From contig PAPM01000002.1 of NCBI GenBank assembly GCA_002708905.1, forward strand, positions 110,593-174,592: a stretch of DNA of 64,000 nt, read 5' to 3'. The stretch comes from Pseudomonadales bacterium (lineage in GTDB: Bacteria > Pseudomonadota > Gammaproteobacteria > Pseudomonadales > Ketobacteraceae). The stretch's first letter is position 1. Each line of letters begins with the position of its first letter. Below the pieces are notes generated by a model. That model saw only the letters and a list, made by a program, of their open reading frames with translations, ran no database searches and had not been told where the DNA came from. Below are positions 1-9,657 of this stretch, piece after piece. The translations under genes and the position numbers were made by a program.

Positions 1-483
1 CTTGGCCATGGGGGCAAGACAATTAGTGGTACAGGACGCGCCGGACACGATCAGATCATCCACTTTCAGCGTGTCGTGATTGACACCATAGACGATAGTA
101 GGGAGATCATTGCCCGCCGGGGCGGAGATAAGCACTTTCTTGGCACCGGCATCAATATGGGCCTGACTCTTGGCCTTGGAACAGAAAAAGCCGGTACACT
201 CCAGTACGATATCGACGCCGTGATCACCCCAAGGCAGGTTGCGTGGGTCGGGCTCTTTATGCACTCTGATCCGCTTGCCATCCACGATCAGGGATTCTTC
301 GTCGCTTTCCACAGTATGCCCGGTAAACGGGCCCTGCACACTGTCGTACTTGAGGAGCTGGGCCAGCATCTTAGGTTCCGTCAGATCGTTGATGGCCACC
401 ACTTCGAAACGATCATCGGAGAAAATTTTGCGGAACGTGAGTTTGCCTATTCTACCGAAACCATTAATCGCAACTTTTAGCAT
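1..483 (-). CDS. gap: Glyceraldehyde-3-phosphate dehydrogenase (5' part, cut by window edge)
   Basis: Type I GAPDH, which oxidises glyceraldehyde-3-phosphate to 1,3-bisphosphoglycerate with NAD and phosphate in cytoplasmic glycolysis. Translating the minus strand from the ATG at 483 gives 161 open codons to the window edge, about half of the usual 330-340 residues. The N-terminus has the Rossmann motif INGFGRIG (residues 6-13) and an Asp at 33, which in this family favours NAD. The catalytic cysteine is Cys151 in SGASCTTNC; most homologues have SNASCTTNC, so one Asn is replaced by Gly. A GGGGA ribosome binding site lies about 8 bases upstream of the ATG. The gene diverges from the MarR-type regulator at 652, and the two share an upstream region carrying two repeated operator-like sites. 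The 3' half is outside the window. Confidence 0.93.
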   Translation of the reverse strand, partial: MLKVAINGFGRIGKLTFRKIFSDDRFEVVAINDLTEPKMLAQLLKYDSVQGPFTGHTVESDEESLIVDGKRIRVHKEPDPRNLPWGDHGVDIVLECTGFFCSKAKSQAHIDAGAKKVLISAPAGNDLPTIVYGVNHDTLKVDDLIVSGASCTTNCLAPMAK

Positions 484-588
484 GATATTTCCCCTGGCAT
501 TAATAAGTGCTGTAGAGAGTACACTGCTTTGATGATAGTAGTGTGATTCAACTCAAAGCACCAGCCCCTCACCCCAATCCAACCAATT

Positions 589-630
589 GCTTGACTACTC
601 AACTATTTCGGCATATGCTTGACTACTCAA
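589..630 (+). promoter_or_regulatory. Tandem operator-like repeats between gap and marR-type gene
   Basis: The 14-base sequence GCTTGACTACTCAA occurs at 589-602 and again at 617-630, 28 bp apart. Within each copy TTGA and TCAA are inverted around CTAC. The sites lie in the 168-bp divergent region, the second ending 22 bases before the regulator's ATG. MarR-family dimers typically bind short inverted repeats in their own promoter, so these are likely binding sites for the adjacent regulator. That role is inferred. Confidence 0.55.
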
Positions 631-651
631 GTAATAATCAAGGAAATAGGA

Positions 652-1071
652 ATGAACAAAATTTCACCACAAGTGCGGTTCCTGATTGATCATGCGACGA
701 TTACCACCAAGCTGCACAAACAGATTGACCTGAGCCTGTCCTATCAGGGCATCAGCTTTACCGAGTTCCTGATCATGCACTATTTGTATGCTTCACCGCA
801 GCACATGATGCGGCGCACAGACCTGGCCGACAGTGTGGGCATTACCGCGTCCGGCGTTACCCGCCTGCTGGCGCCCATGGAGAAGAACCGTATTGTGGAA
901 AAGGAAAAAAACCCGCGGGATGCCCGCCAGAGTCTGGTCAAACTCACCGCCACCGGGCAGCAGCTATATCAGGATTCTATGGTGGGATTCGCTGATTTTG
1001 CCAAGCACAAACTGAAGGGCTGGACGGTTAAGCAGATCGACATGATGTCGGAGCTGTTCCGGGGAATATAA
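652..1071 (+). CDS. MarR-family winged-helix transcriptional regulator
   Basis: Predicted dimeric winged-helix repressor of 139 residues, within the normal MarR size range. The recognition-helix and wing region reads RRTDLADSVGITASGVTRLL followed by KEKNPRDARQSLVKLT, the DARQ/D.R.. wing pattern typical of MarR proteins. The ATG at 652 is preferred over an in-frame codon at 619 because AGGAA lies just upstream of 652 and the 619 start would put the coding sequence inside the second operator-like repeat. It diverges from the GAPDH gene, so it may control gap, itself, or both. No ligand can be inferred. Confidence 0.88.
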   Translation: MNKISPQVRFLIDHATITTKLHKQIDLSLSYQGISFTEFLIMHYLYASPQHMMRRTDLADSVGITASGVTRLLAPMEKNRIVEKEKNPRDARQSLVKLTATGQQLYQDSMVGFADFAKHKLKGWTVKQIDMMSELFRGI

Positions 1072-1128
1072 CGTTGCCGCGTCAACCGGATTTTCAAAGC
1101 ACCCGCGAATTGTGGTAGGTTTTTGGTT

Positions 1129-2415
1129 ATGAGGTGTTTTGAATTGATTTCAAAGTGGTCCTGTGTGCTCGGTTTATGGTGGTTGTGTTGCAGTGCAATA
1201 GCAGCACAATCCGCCCAACTGGCCATCTCCTGCGGTGCGCTGGGGATACAGCTCACGCTCTGTCAGGAGGGTGTGGAGGCCTGGTCCCGCCGCACAGGCA
1301 CCGACGTAAAAGTCGTGGCCACACCCAACTCCTCCACCGAACGCTTTGCGCTGTACCAGCAGATTCTCGCCTCCCACTCTCCTGATATTGATATTTTCCA
1401 GATTGATGTGGTGTGGCCCGGTACCTTTGCGCCCCATCTGGTGGATCTATCCCAATATATAGGCAATGACTTCACCAAACAGTTCTTCCCCACCATGATT
1501 CACAACAACACCATCGACGGTGCCCTGGTGGCCATGCCCTGGTACACCGATGCCGGTGTGCTCTACTACCGGTCTGATCTGTTGGAAAAATACGGTGAAG
1601 CCCCCCCAAAAAACTGGCAACAACTCACAACGATTGCCCGCAAGATCCAACAGGCTGAGCGGGATGCGGGCAACCCCCGGATGCAGGGATTTGTGTTCCA
1701 GGCCAAGGGTTATGAAGGGCTCACCTGTGATGGGCTGGAGTGGATTGACAGTTTTGGGGGCGGCACCATTGTCAGCAGCGCAGGCAAAGTTACCATCCAT
1801 AATCCGCAGTCCATTGCCGCTCTGGAGCTGGCGGCCAGCTGGATTGGCGATATCGCACCGCAGGGTGTACTCAATTATGACGAGGAAGCCAGCCGCGGTG
1901 TGTTCCAATCGGGTAACGCGGTGTTTATGCGTAACTGGCCTTACGCCTGGTCCCTGGGTAATGCGCCGGACAGCCCCATCAAAGGCAAGATCGGAGTGAT
2001 CGCGTTGCCCAAAGGGGGCGAGCAAGGTCATCACAGCGGCACTCTGGGCGGTTGGCAGTTGGCGGTGTCCCGCTACTCCAAACATCCCAAGCTGGCAGCG
2101 GATCTGGTGCGTTACCTGACAAGTTATGCTGAGCAGAAACGGCGCGCCATTGCGGCGTCCTATAACCCTACTATCAAATCCCTGTATCAGGATGAAGAGG
2201 TGCTGGAGGCGGTGCCGTTCTTCGGCACGTTGTATCAAAGCTTTGAAAATGCCGTGGCCCGGCCCTCCAGAGTGACAGGTAGTCAATACGCACGGGTGAG
2301 TGCTGAATTCTATTACGCAGTACACGATATCCTGAGTGGCAAGGTTGCAGCGGCCCCGGCATTGGAATCGTTACACAAAAAACTGGTGCGCTTGTCGCGG
2401 GGGGAGCAGTGGTGA
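1129..2415 (+). CDS. Sugar ABC transporter, periplasmic solute-binding protein
   Basis: Family 1 extracellular solute-binding protein (428 residues) of a CUT1-type importer, resembling trehalose/maltose-binding proteins. Residues 1-26 form a signal peptide ending at CCSAIAA, so the mature protein is periplasmic. The body has the family features, such as DIFQIDVVWPGTFAPHLVDL near the N-terminus and GTLGGWQLAVSRYSKHP late in the chain. The ATG at 1129 is chosen over a TTG two codons earlier because the weak GGTAGGT site is better spaced from it. It is the first gene of a tight four-gene operon with two permeases and an ATPase. The substrate is probably an oligosaccharide or disaccharide, but no glycoside hydrolase or sugar kinase is nearby to identify it. 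Confidence 0.88.
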   Translation: MRCFELISKWSCVLGLWWLCCSAIAAQSAQLAISCGALGIQLTLCQEGVEAWSRRTGTDVKVVATPNSSTERFALYQQILASHSPDIDIFQIDVVWPGTFAPHLVDLSQYIGNDFTKQFFPTMIHNNTIDGALVAMPWYTDAGVLYYRSDLLEKYGEAPPKNWQQLTTIARKIQQAERDAGNPRMQGFVFQAKGYEGLTCDGLEWIDSFGGGTIVSSAGKVTIHNPQSIAALELAASWIGDIAPQGVLNYDEEASRGVFQSGNAVFMRNWPYAWSLGNAPDSPIKGKIGVIALPKGGEQGHHSGTLGGWQLAVSRYSKHPKLAADLVRYLTSYAEQKRRAIAASYNPTIKSLYQDEEVLEAVPFFGTLYQSFENAVARPSRVTGSQYARVSAEFYYAVHDILSGKVAAAPALESLHKKLVRLSRGEQW

Positions 2416-3290
2416 CGCTACAAAAACAGCGCGTGCGCTGGGCCTGGATCTTTTTGGCCCCCATGCTGTTGGTGCTCGCCTTTGTGGCTGGCTGGCCATT
2501 GTTGAAAACCATGGCCTACGGGTTTACCGATGCCAGCCTGATCAACCCGGAATCCGCCCAGTTCGTCGGTTTTGATAACTTCGCCTTTTTGCTGCAGGAC
2601 CCGTACTGGTGGGCGTCGGTGTGGAACACGGTGGTGTTTGCGGTCAGCTCCGTGTTTCTGGAAACGGTGTTGGGTCTGATTATCGCCCTGGCATTGAATG
2701 CCCAGTTTCGTGGACGCGGTGGATTGCGGGCCGCAATTCTGATTCCCTGGGCCATTCCCACGGTGGTATCGGCGCAAATGTGGAACTGGATGTTCAACGA
2801 TGTGTTCGGTGTCATCAATCACATGTTGTTGGGTGTGGGCCTGATCCAGGAGCCCATTGCCTGGACCGCCTCGCCGGATACGGCTTTGCTTTCCATTATT
2901 TTGGTGGACGTTTGGAAAACCACACCCTTCATGGCGTTGCTGCTGTTGGCAGGTCTGCAGATGTTACCCAAGGAGTGTTATGAATCCGCCCGGGTGGACG
3001 GCGTGCATCCGGTAAAAGTGTTTTTCAAAGTGACCCTGCCGTTACTGAAGCCGGCGCTGATGGTGGCCATTATCTTCCGCCTGTTGGATGCGTTGCGGGT
3101 GTTCGACCTGGTGTATGTTATGAGTGGCAACAACCGTAGCACCATGTCCATGTCCGTGTATGCGCGGCAACAATTGATTGATTTTGGTGGCCTGGGTTTT
3201 GGTTCTGCTGCCGCAACCCTGATCTTTGCCATCATTGCCTTGTTTACGGTGGTGTATCTGATGGCGGCACGGGTGGGGCGTGAGAACTGA
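2412..3290 (+). CDS. Sugar ABC transporter permease (MalF-like)
   Basis: Inner-membrane permease of about 292 residues with six predicted membrane segments, beginning with WIFLAPMLLVLAFVAGWPLL. The cytoplasmic EAA loop that docks with the ATPase is visible as YESARVDGVHPVKVFFKVTL. It starts at GTG 2412, overlapping the binding-protein stop codon by 4 bases (GTGA), or one codon earlier at GTG 2409; either way translation is coupled. It should pair with the permease at 3292 as a heterodimer. Confidence 0.88.
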   Translation: MTLQKQRVRWAWIFLAPMLLVLAFVAGWPLLKTMAYGFTDASLINPESAQFVGFDNFAFLLQDPYWWASVWNTVVFAVSSVFLETVLGLIIALALNAQFRGRGGLRAAILIPWAIPTVVSAQMWNWMFNDVFGVINHMLLGVGLIQEPIAWTASPDTALLSIILVDVWKTTPFMALLLLAGLQMLPKECYESARVDGVHPVKVFFKVTLPLLKPALMVAIIFRLLDALRVFDLVYVMSGNNRSTMSMSVYARQQLIDFGGLGFGSAAATLIFAIIALFTVVYLMAARVGREN

Positions 3291-3291
3291 T

Positions 3292-4134
3292 ATGAACGCA
3301 AAGCAGATGAAAAAAATTATCTCTCGCACGGCGTTCTATTTACTGCTTGCCGTTATCGGTTTGTACACCGTGTTCCCTTTCTATTGGGCAATTGTGTCCT
3401 CATTAAAAACCGGCTCTACCCTGTTTGAAGTGGAATACTGGGTGTCCAACCCCTATTGGCAGAACTATGTGTCGGTGTTTCAGGAACAACCTTTCGGCCG
3501 CAATATTCTGAACTCATTGTTCGTATCAGTTTCCACGGTGGCGCTATCCCTGGCATTAGCGCTGGCAGCGGCCTATGCCATTGGCCGTATCCAGTTCCGG
3601 GGCCGCATGCTGTTGCTGTTTGTCATTTTGGGGGTGTCCATGTTCCCGCAGATTGCGGTGCTCTCAGGTATGTTTGAACTGATCAATTCACTGGGCCTGT
3701 ACAACAACCTGTTGGCGTTGTCGTTCTCCTATCTGATTTTTACTCTGCCGTTTACCGTATGGGTGCTGACCACCTTTATGCGCGAATTGCCGAAAGAACT
3801 GGAAGAAGCCGCCATCGTGGATGGTGCTACGCCCTTTACCATCGTCACCCAGGTTTTTATGCCATTAATGGGGCCCGCCCTGGTCACCACCGGATTGCTG
3901 GCGTTCATTGCCGCCTGGAACGAATTCTTATTTGCGCTGACCTTTACCCTGTCCAGCGAGATGCGCACGGTGCCGGTGGCCATTGCATTAACCTCCGGTG
4001 CCAGTGCCCACGAACTGCCCTGGGGTAATATCATGGCGGCATCGGTCATTGTCACCGTGCCGCTGATTATTCTGGTGCTGGTATTCCAGAAACGCATTGT
4101 TTCGGGCCTAACCGCAGGCGCAGTGAAAGGATGA
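3292..4134 (+). CDS. Sugar ABC transporter permease (MalG-like)
   Basis: Second membrane subunit (280 residues) of the CUT1-type importer. It starts with a short cytoplasmic tail and a first membrane helix (AFYLLLAVIGLYTVFPFYWA). The EAA motif LEEAAIVDGATPFTIVTQVF near residue 175 is the ATPase-coupling loop. The ATG at 3292 is one base after the upstream permease's stop codon, so an in-frame start at 3280 inside the previous gene is unlikely. It ends 14 bases before the ATPase gene. Confidence 0.88.
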   Translation: MNAKQMKKIISRTAFYLLLAVIGLYTVFPFYWAIVSSLKTGSTLFEVEYWVSNPYWQNYVSVFQEQPFGRNILNSLFVSVSTVALSLALALAAAYAIGRIQFRGRMLLLFVILGVSMFPQIAVLSGMFELINSLGLYNNLLALSFSYLIFTLPFTVWVLTTFMRELPKELEEAAIVDGATPFTIVTQVFMPLMGPALVTTGLLAFIAAWNEFLFALTFTLSSEMRTVPVAIALTSGASAHELPWGNIMAASVIVTVPLIILVLVFQKRIVSGLTAGAVKG

Positions 4135-4148
4135 GGAGAATCTAACCT

Positions 4149-5267
4149 ATGGCCGGCATCTCCATGCAGACAGTCGATAAACGCTTTGGCAAAACCGAGG
4201 TAATTCAACAGGTTGACCTGGCTATCAACGATGGCGAGTTTGCCGTGTTTGTGGGGCCATCCGGTTGTGGCAAGTCCACATTGCTACGACTGATTGCCGG
4301 TTTGGAAGAGGTCAGCGGCGGCACTATTCAATTTGATAACCAGGACGTCACTAACCTTGAGCCCAGTGAGCGTGGCGTGGCCATGGTGTTTCAGTCTTAT
4401 GCGCTCTATCCTCACATGAGTGTGTATGACAACATGGCGTTTGGTTTGAAACTGAAAAAAACCGACGCTAAAACCATCAGGGAACGGGTGCAGGAGTCAG
4501 CGCGTATTCTGCAGATCGAACACCTGCTGGATCGCAAACCCAAGGAACTGTCGGGCGGCCAACGGCAACGGGTGGCGATCGGTCGTGCTATTGTGCGCAA
4601 GCCCCGGGTTTTTTTGTTTGATGAACCCTTATCAAACCTGGATGCGGCGTTAAGGGTGCAGATGCGATTGGAGCTGAAGCGCCTGCATCGGGAGTTGGGC
4701 ACCACCATGATTTACGTGACCCACGACCAGGTGGAAGCCATGACCCTGGCGGATCGCATTGTGGTATTGAACGGTGGCAGGGTGGAGCAGGTCGGCACAC
4801 CGCTGGAGCTGTATCATCATCCGGCTAATCTGTTTGTGGCGGGGTTTATTGGGTCGCCGAAGATGAATTTTATTGCGGGTAAAATTGCTGGGTGCAACGG
4901 TAACCTTGTACAGGTGGATATTGGCACAAGCCATCCGATATCAGCTGAAGTTCCTGAAAGCAGTTCACTAAAACCTGGTGTGCCCATCACCATCGGCGTG
5001 AGGCCGGAACACCTGTCCGATGCCGACCCGTCGGAAGGGAGTGAACAAACATCTCATGTAGAAGGGACGGTTATAGCGGTTGAGCACTTGGGGTCAGAGG
5101 CTTATATCCACTTGAAATTGAATACCAATGCCGCAGATGAACCACTGGTGTTCAAAGCCATTGGTGACACCGGCTGGGAAACCGGACAGCAAGCCACAGT
5201 CACTGTTGAACCCGGTAGATGTTACCTGTTTGATGAATCAGGCAACGCTGTGGAGCGTGGCCATTGA
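4149..5267 (+). CDS. Sugar ABC transporter ATP-binding protein (MalK/UgpC-like)
   Basis: Cytoplasmic ATPase (372 residues) that should power the importer. Walker [10 protein letters not shown] is at 36-44, the Q-loop at Gln82, the signature LSGGQRQ at 134-140, Walker B VFLFDEP at 154-160 and the switch His in YVTHDQ near 192. From about residue 235 there is an OB-fold regulatory/TOBE region as in MalK, UgpC and ThuK, which commonly serve sugars. The AGGAGA site upstream fits the ATG at 4149. It is the last gene of the operon, and no clear terminator follows it. Confidence 0.92.
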   Translation: MAGISMQTVDKRFGKTEVIQQVDLAINDGEFAVFVGPSGCGKSTLLRLIAGLEEVSGGTIQFDNQDVTNLEPSERGVAMVFQSYALYPHMSVYDNMAFGLKLKKTDAKTIRERVQESARILQIEHLLDRKPKELSGGQRQRVAIGRAIVRKPRVFLFDEPLSNLDAALRVQMRLELKRLHRELGTTMIYVTHDQVEAMTLADRIVVLNGGRVEQVGTPLELYHHPANLFVAGFIGSPKMNFIAGKIAGCNGNLVQVDIGTSHPISAEVPESSSLKPGVPITIGVRPEHLSDADPSEGSEQTSHVEGTVIAVEHLGSEAYIHLKLNTNAADEPLVFKAIGDTGWETGQQATVTVEPGRCYLFDESGNAVERGH

Positions 5268-5370
5268 TCTTGCCATCAAATATTACTATTCTAGGCTCTG
5301 ATTACAAAACAATCACATTCCAATTCGTAGTGAACTGGATGTCTTAGAGTGAACTTGCTGTGGTCATTCA

Positions 5371-6240
5371 ATGAATTTTCAGTGTTTTAGACTTTTAACC
5401 CTTCTCGCTTTGTCCCTTTTTGCATTTGGTTGCGGTGGTTCCGATAAATCATCCTCCAACGCCGGTGAACCCGAAGATCAGGAATTTATAGCAGTGTCTG
5501 ATGTGGATCTGACTGGTACGTGGCTCGTTACAAGAGCGACCGAGACGTACAAGGAAGAAACAGGCGAGTATCTGTACACCACGTACGTCAAGTATAAATA
5601 CGTTTTAGAAGATACTCCCAACGGGGTAAAAAATGAAAGGTGTTGGGAGCTCGGTGGTGCTGCTGGATACGGAGTGAAAACGCTGGAACATTATTATATG
5701 TACGTGTACGAGGACGGATTCAAACTGCAGGACATGAACACCTTAATTCGTCGATCTGAGTCCAAGGATGAATACAGTCCAGGCTTTGTATTTAGGGTAG
5801 AGGAAAAACTGGAGCGGATTAGCAAAGACACTTTGGTGGATGACGGATATTTGATGATTTCCGGGGCCAATGTCAATGTCAATGAAACCGACAACGTATG
5901 TTATTGGTATGTCACATCGACCTTGGGTGTAACGCAAAATTTAGAAATAATGATTCCCTACTTAGAAGAAGATTTAAGTTTTTCAATTCAGTTTCGTGGT
6001 AATCTTGAAGTGGGTGAATATGAGTTCGATGAATACAACTATCAAAATCAAATCACTGATATGAATGTACACTCGAGTGCAAGAGATTTTTGGGATTCAG
6101 TCGGATCGAATATCCTTGCGCCGGATTCAGCTACGGTGGAAATTACTGTGGTTGAGCCAAAATATCTGGAAGGAAATTTCAGCTTCGTTGGTCAAGATAT
6201 GGAAAGCTACACCGGTAGCTTTAGTATTCAGTTACCGTAA
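5371..6240 (+). CDS. Putative lipoprotein of unknown function
   Basis: A 289-residue protein with a lipoprotein-type N-terminus: hydrophobic LLTLLALSLFAFG followed by Cys21 and a Gly/Ser-rich linker. The lipobox (AFGC) is slightly unusual at -3. After the linker comes VDLTGTWLVTRATETY, a start resembling lipocalin-like or META-like beta-barrel domains of surface lipoproteins, but I cannot assign a family. The rest is rich in Tyr, Glu and Asp and predicted mostly beta. It follows the sugar transporter by 103 bases and precedes another lipoprotein gene, with base composition more AT-rich than the transporter. The ribosome binding site is poor, so the start is only fairly sure. Confidence 0.65.
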   Translation: MNFQCFRLLTLLALSLFAFGCGGSDKSSSNAGEPEDQEFIAVSDVDLTGTWLVTRATETYKEETGEYLYTTYVKYKYVLEDTPNGVKNERCWELGGAAGYGVKTLEHYYMYVYEDGFKLQDMNTLIRRSESKDEYSPGFVFRVEEKLERISKDTLVDDGYLMISGANVNVNETDNVCYWYVTSTLGVTQNLEIMIPYLEEDLSFSIQFRGNLEVGEYEFDEYNYQNQITDMNVHSSARDFWDSVGSNILAPDSATVEITVVEPKYLEGNFSFVGQDMESYTGSFSIQLP

Positions 6241-6358
6241 CTGAAGTGTAGTCTAGGATTAATTTCGATTATAAATATATAAGACATTTATTACACTTGA
6301 GTTGGCTTTCAGAGCGATTTGGTGCCCAAATATATTTGTATCCACACGAGATCTAGCT

Positions 6359-9295
6359 GTGAATATTTTTTCTTTTAAAGGCATATCCTTATTAGCTATG
6401 TGTTTGTTGCTTCTATCTGCCTGTGGAGGTGGGGGTGGCGATGGCAGCGGTGGTAACACTGGTGGTGATAATTTTCCTGAAGTTGACCTGAGCGGTCCCG
6501 AGTTTGATCAATACAGTGGCTCAACTTCGGCAGCTATACTCGTTCCTCGAATAATGGATACGTACGTATCCGTTGTTCTGTCTGACACCTTGTCATTTCT
6601 CGATGGTGAACAAGCCAGTGCGATGACAGTCAACGCTTTGAATGTAGGAGGTGATTCGGAGCCAGAAGGTGAAACAAATTTGGCGGCCAGGTTCTCTCGT
6701 GTCAATGAAACCATTTTGTGCAAAGAAGGTGGAACGGAAACAACGACTGGAGATGTCGGGGAATTGACGGGCTCTTTAACGATCCACTATGAACAATGTA
6801 ATGATGGAGCGTCCATATTGCATGGTGATGTTGTAGTGAACATCTTAAGCTATGACTTATATAACTTAGAGACAAACAGCTTTTTCAAAAAGCTGTTAAT
6901 TACCGAAAATGGACATACGGTCAGTCTATCTGGGCAGCTATATTCTTTTGACGACGATGAAAATACCACTGAAAGGCAGACCGCAAATTTGGTTTTGGTA
7001 GATACGGATTCTGGTGCTCAAATCAAATTGCAGAACTTTAGAACCTATGAATGCCAATACTGTAATAACGGTAGAGAAAGAACGTATGAAGGTCGGATAT
7101 ATCATTCAGAATACGGTTATGTAGACGTTACCACACCGGAGGTACTGATCAGTGATAATGATGATCCAATCAATGACCCTTCCAGTGGTCAATTGAGATT
7201 CCAAAGCAGTCAAGGACAAGTGTTCTTGGTTACATACGAATATATTGAGGTTTATAGGGATTCCACGATCAACGTAAGAGAATACCTGGTCCACGTTGAA
7301 CTGGACGAAAACAATGACGGAGTGGTTGAGCACCAGGCCTATTTCCCCATCGCGATTTCTGATAATTATGAGATTTACGACATTTCCGACTCCGATGGCG
7401 ATGAAATGCCCGATGGCTGGGAAAGGTTGTTTGGATTCGATGAGACTGACAGCAGCGATGCGGAATTGGATAGCGATCAAGATGGTTATCAGAATCGTGT
7501 TGAATATATAAAGTACGGTAATCCTATAGACGAAACGATTTTGCCAGTAGTGTCGAACCTATCCATGGATCTGTCGCTGTTTCGAGATCAGGTTAAGGCG
7601 GATGAGACCCATTCAATTATTGCTCGAGTGCGCAATCCAAACATTACTTATGGTGCATTGGATATCACGGTAACGATTGCCAAGTCGTCGAATGTAGAAT
7701 GGGGAGATCTCGGTCGATGTAAACTATCGAATACGAATCCAAACGAGGTTACATGTCCAATTTCTTCAATTAGACCTGACTTTGGAAGCAGCTTTTCAGT
7801 CGGGCTAACAGGTGAACCGGGAGAGTTTACGGTAACAGCAACGCTTTCAAGTGCCTCTGATTTTGACTCGTCAAATAATTCCGATCAATTAACCGCTGAA
7901 TTTCTTCAGCGTGAATCCGATCTTGGGTTGGTTAGGAAGTTAAGTTCATTATTTAATTCGGATCAGTTCGATGTTGCGGTTATAGATTACCAATCTCAAA
8001 TGCACCTGATGATTAGCCAGTGGGGTGGAGATGCACACAATAGCGTATTCAGAATGAGTTTACCTGAGCACGTGGACGTAGTTGCAGCGAGATACTTCAT
8101 TGGGGATCAATCGGGTGATTGCGATATTGTTACCGAAGTTGTTTGTGAACTCGGAATTGTGCCGTCTAATGGGGGTACTTATAAGGGATATGTTGAGTTG
8201 GATTTGATTGGAATATCAGAGGGCTTTGGTGAATACACTGCAAGTATCACGTCTGATTCGATAGAGTTACAGCCGAATGATAATAGCTTCACTCAAAGAA
8301 TTTTTGTTGGTAAATCAATGCTTCCTTATCAGACGCTAATTGATAATGCAGACAGCCCGCTGACAATTGACCTGGAGCCTGGTATGTATGTAGGCGCTTT
8401 GAATTTCAGTGACAAGGAAGTTACATTAAACGGTGGCTCTGGTCGAGAAGCGACAATTATCCGCGCAAGGTCACCAATAGTAGGATTGGACGACTGGTTC
8501 AATGTTGGTGACAACGGTGTGGTTCGTAATATTACCTTTGTTGGACGTGACTATTTTGGAGCAGATGGACATCCTTTGAGAATATATGGTTCGGATGTCC
8601 TAATAGAAAATAATATATTCGAACATAATGGTAGTGGTGGTGGAGTTGAATCGTGGGGCATCCACAACATTACCATACGTAATAATATCTTTAGGAACGC
8701 TAAAGCGCATGATTACGGTTGCATAGCGATCAGTCTTGGTGGTGACGGCTCATATCTCATCGAAAACAATTTAATATTGAACACTGAATGTGTTGCGATG
8801 GATGTTTCACGCTATGGAAATAATTCTGAAGTTGAAGTCACACATGTGGTTACGAATAACACAATCGTGAATAACCAGGCGGGGATAGTAGATACTATTG
8901 CATATGAAGGCAGTAATTTTGTATATCAGAACAACATTCTTGCGGGCAACATAATCGGAATTCGGATTCGTGACCCATATCCGCGGATTGACGATGTACT
9001 GCCAGATACACTACAACCCATTAGAAATAATATCTTTTTTGATAATTTAGATAATGTTTTAGTGGATAGCAGTTTGAATCTTGAATTTCAGGAAGATGGC
9101 ACCAATATTTATTTGTCACCACTCTTTGTAGATGAAGCCGCCTCTGACTACGAGCAATCACCTGAGTCACCGGCAATTGATGCGGGTAGGTCTGAGTTGG
9201 CTCCAGTATCGGATTTTAGAGGTTTGATGAGGCCGTTGGATGGTGATGGCGATGGTTTTATGGATATTGATATCGGTGCATATGAGTATCAGTAA
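6359..9295 (+). CDS. Large lipoprotein with calcium-type repeats and right-handed beta-helix
   Basis: A surface or periplasmic lipoprotein of about 978 residues. Starting at GTG 6359 gives a classic signal with lipobox LSAC (Cys22) and a Gly-rich linker; an upstream TTG at 6302 would add 19 residues before the signal and is less likely. A mid-region stretch DSDGDEMPDGWERLFGFDET followed by DSDQDGYQN resembles thrombospondin type 3 calcium-binding repeats. It is followed by a CARDB/DUF11-like beta-sandwich region. Residues roughly 690-900 hold Asn-rich rungs (IENNIFEHNG, ITIRNNIFRNA, VTNNTIVNNQAG) of a parallel beta-helix. The end, SPAIDAGRSELAP through DIDIGAYEY, matches the choice-of-anchor Q pattern. 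No catalytic residues were recognised; polysaccharide binding or cleavage is only a possibility. Confidence 0.7.
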   Translation: MNIFSFKGISLLAMCLLLLSACGGGGGDGSGGNTGGDNFPEVDLSGPEFDQYSGSTSAAILVPRIMDTYVSVVLSDTLSFLDGEQASAMTVNALNVGGDSEPEGETNLAARFSRVNETILCKEGGTETTTGDVGELTGSLTIHYEQCNDGASILHGDVVVNILSYDLYNLETNSFFKKLLITENGHTVSLSGQLYSFDDDENTTERQTANLVLVDTDSGAQIKLQNFRTYECQYCNNGRERTYEGRIYHSEYGYVDVTTPEVLISDNDDPINDPSSGQLRFQSSQGQVFLVTYEYIEVYRDSTINVREYLVHVELDENNDGVVEHQAYFPIAISDNYEIYDISDSDGDEMPDGWERLFGFDETDSSDAELDSDQDGYQNRVEYIKYGNPIDETILPVVSNLSMDLSLFRDQVKADETHSIIARVRNPNITYGALDITVTIAKSSNVEWGDLGRCKLSNTNPNEVTCPISSIRPDFGSSFSVGLTGEPGEFTVTATLSSASDFDSSNNSDQLTAEFLQRESDLGLVRKLSSLFNSDQFDVAVIDYQSQMHLMISQWGGDAHNSVFRMSLPEHVDVVAARYFIGDQSGDCDIVTEVVCELGIVPSNGGTYKGYVELDLIGISEGFGEYTASITSDSIELQPNDNSFTQRIFVGKSMLPYQTLIDNADSPLTIDLEPGMYVGALNFSDKEVTLNGGSGREATIIRARSPIVGLDDWFNVGDNGVVRNITFVGRDYFGADGHPLRIYGSDVLIENNIFEHNGSGGGVESWGIHNITIRNNIFRNAKAHDYGCIAISLGGDGSYLIENNLILNTECVAMDVSRYGNNSEVEVTHVVTNNTIVNNQAGIVDTIAYEGSNFVYQNNILAGNIIGIRIRDPYPRIDDVLPDTLQPIRNNIFFDNLDNVLVDSSLNLEFQEDGTNIYLSPLFVDEAASDYEQSPESPAIDAGRSELAPVSDFRGLMRPLDGDGDGFMDIDIGAYEYQ

Positions 9296-9354
9296 GTGTC
9301 TGACAGGGGCGTGTTTCGCTGGGTTGTGTTAGTTACTCTCCTAACCTATCCAGA

Positions 9355-9468
9355 TCAGTTTCGTAACTCAGCGATATACGCTCCATAGTTGTAATACGCA
9401 TTGAATCGCATAGACAGGTCAATTTCATGATGCTCCGCAACCATAATGGCCTGTTGGCGAGAAGTCAT
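9355..9468 (-). CDS. Small ORF, 37 residues, strong ribosome binding site
   Basis: On the minus strand a 37-codon frame starts at ATG 9468, with GGAGGA 4 bases upstream, one of the best ribosome binding sites in the window. The product begins MTSRQQAIMVAEHHEIDLSM, ends in an aromatic-rich segment (FNAYYNYGAYIAELRN) and has no signal peptide. It lies alone in the 362-bp gap between two + strand genes. No family was recognised; start, ribosome binding site and plausible amino-acid composition are the only evidence. Confidence 0.5.
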   Translation of the reverse strand: MTSRQQAIMVAEHHEIDLSMRFNAYYNYGAYIAELRN

Positions 9469-9657
9469 TTTCCTCCAGCTCAGTGATAGCTGTGCGTCAA
9501 TAAGTCACAAATGCCATCGAAATATTAAGTCTGTTTGCAGAAAGTTTGGCCAATTAGGGAGCCATCCCGGCACAATCCCAATCCCCCTGGCCGCTTGACC
9601 CCACATCCTGGGCTAGAATCAGGCTATTGCCTTCCGTTACACGCCAGGATCTATATC

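Noticed and set aside
1447..2325. 292-codon minus-strand frame
   Set aside because: Antisense shadow of the sugar-binding protein gene with unnatural composition.
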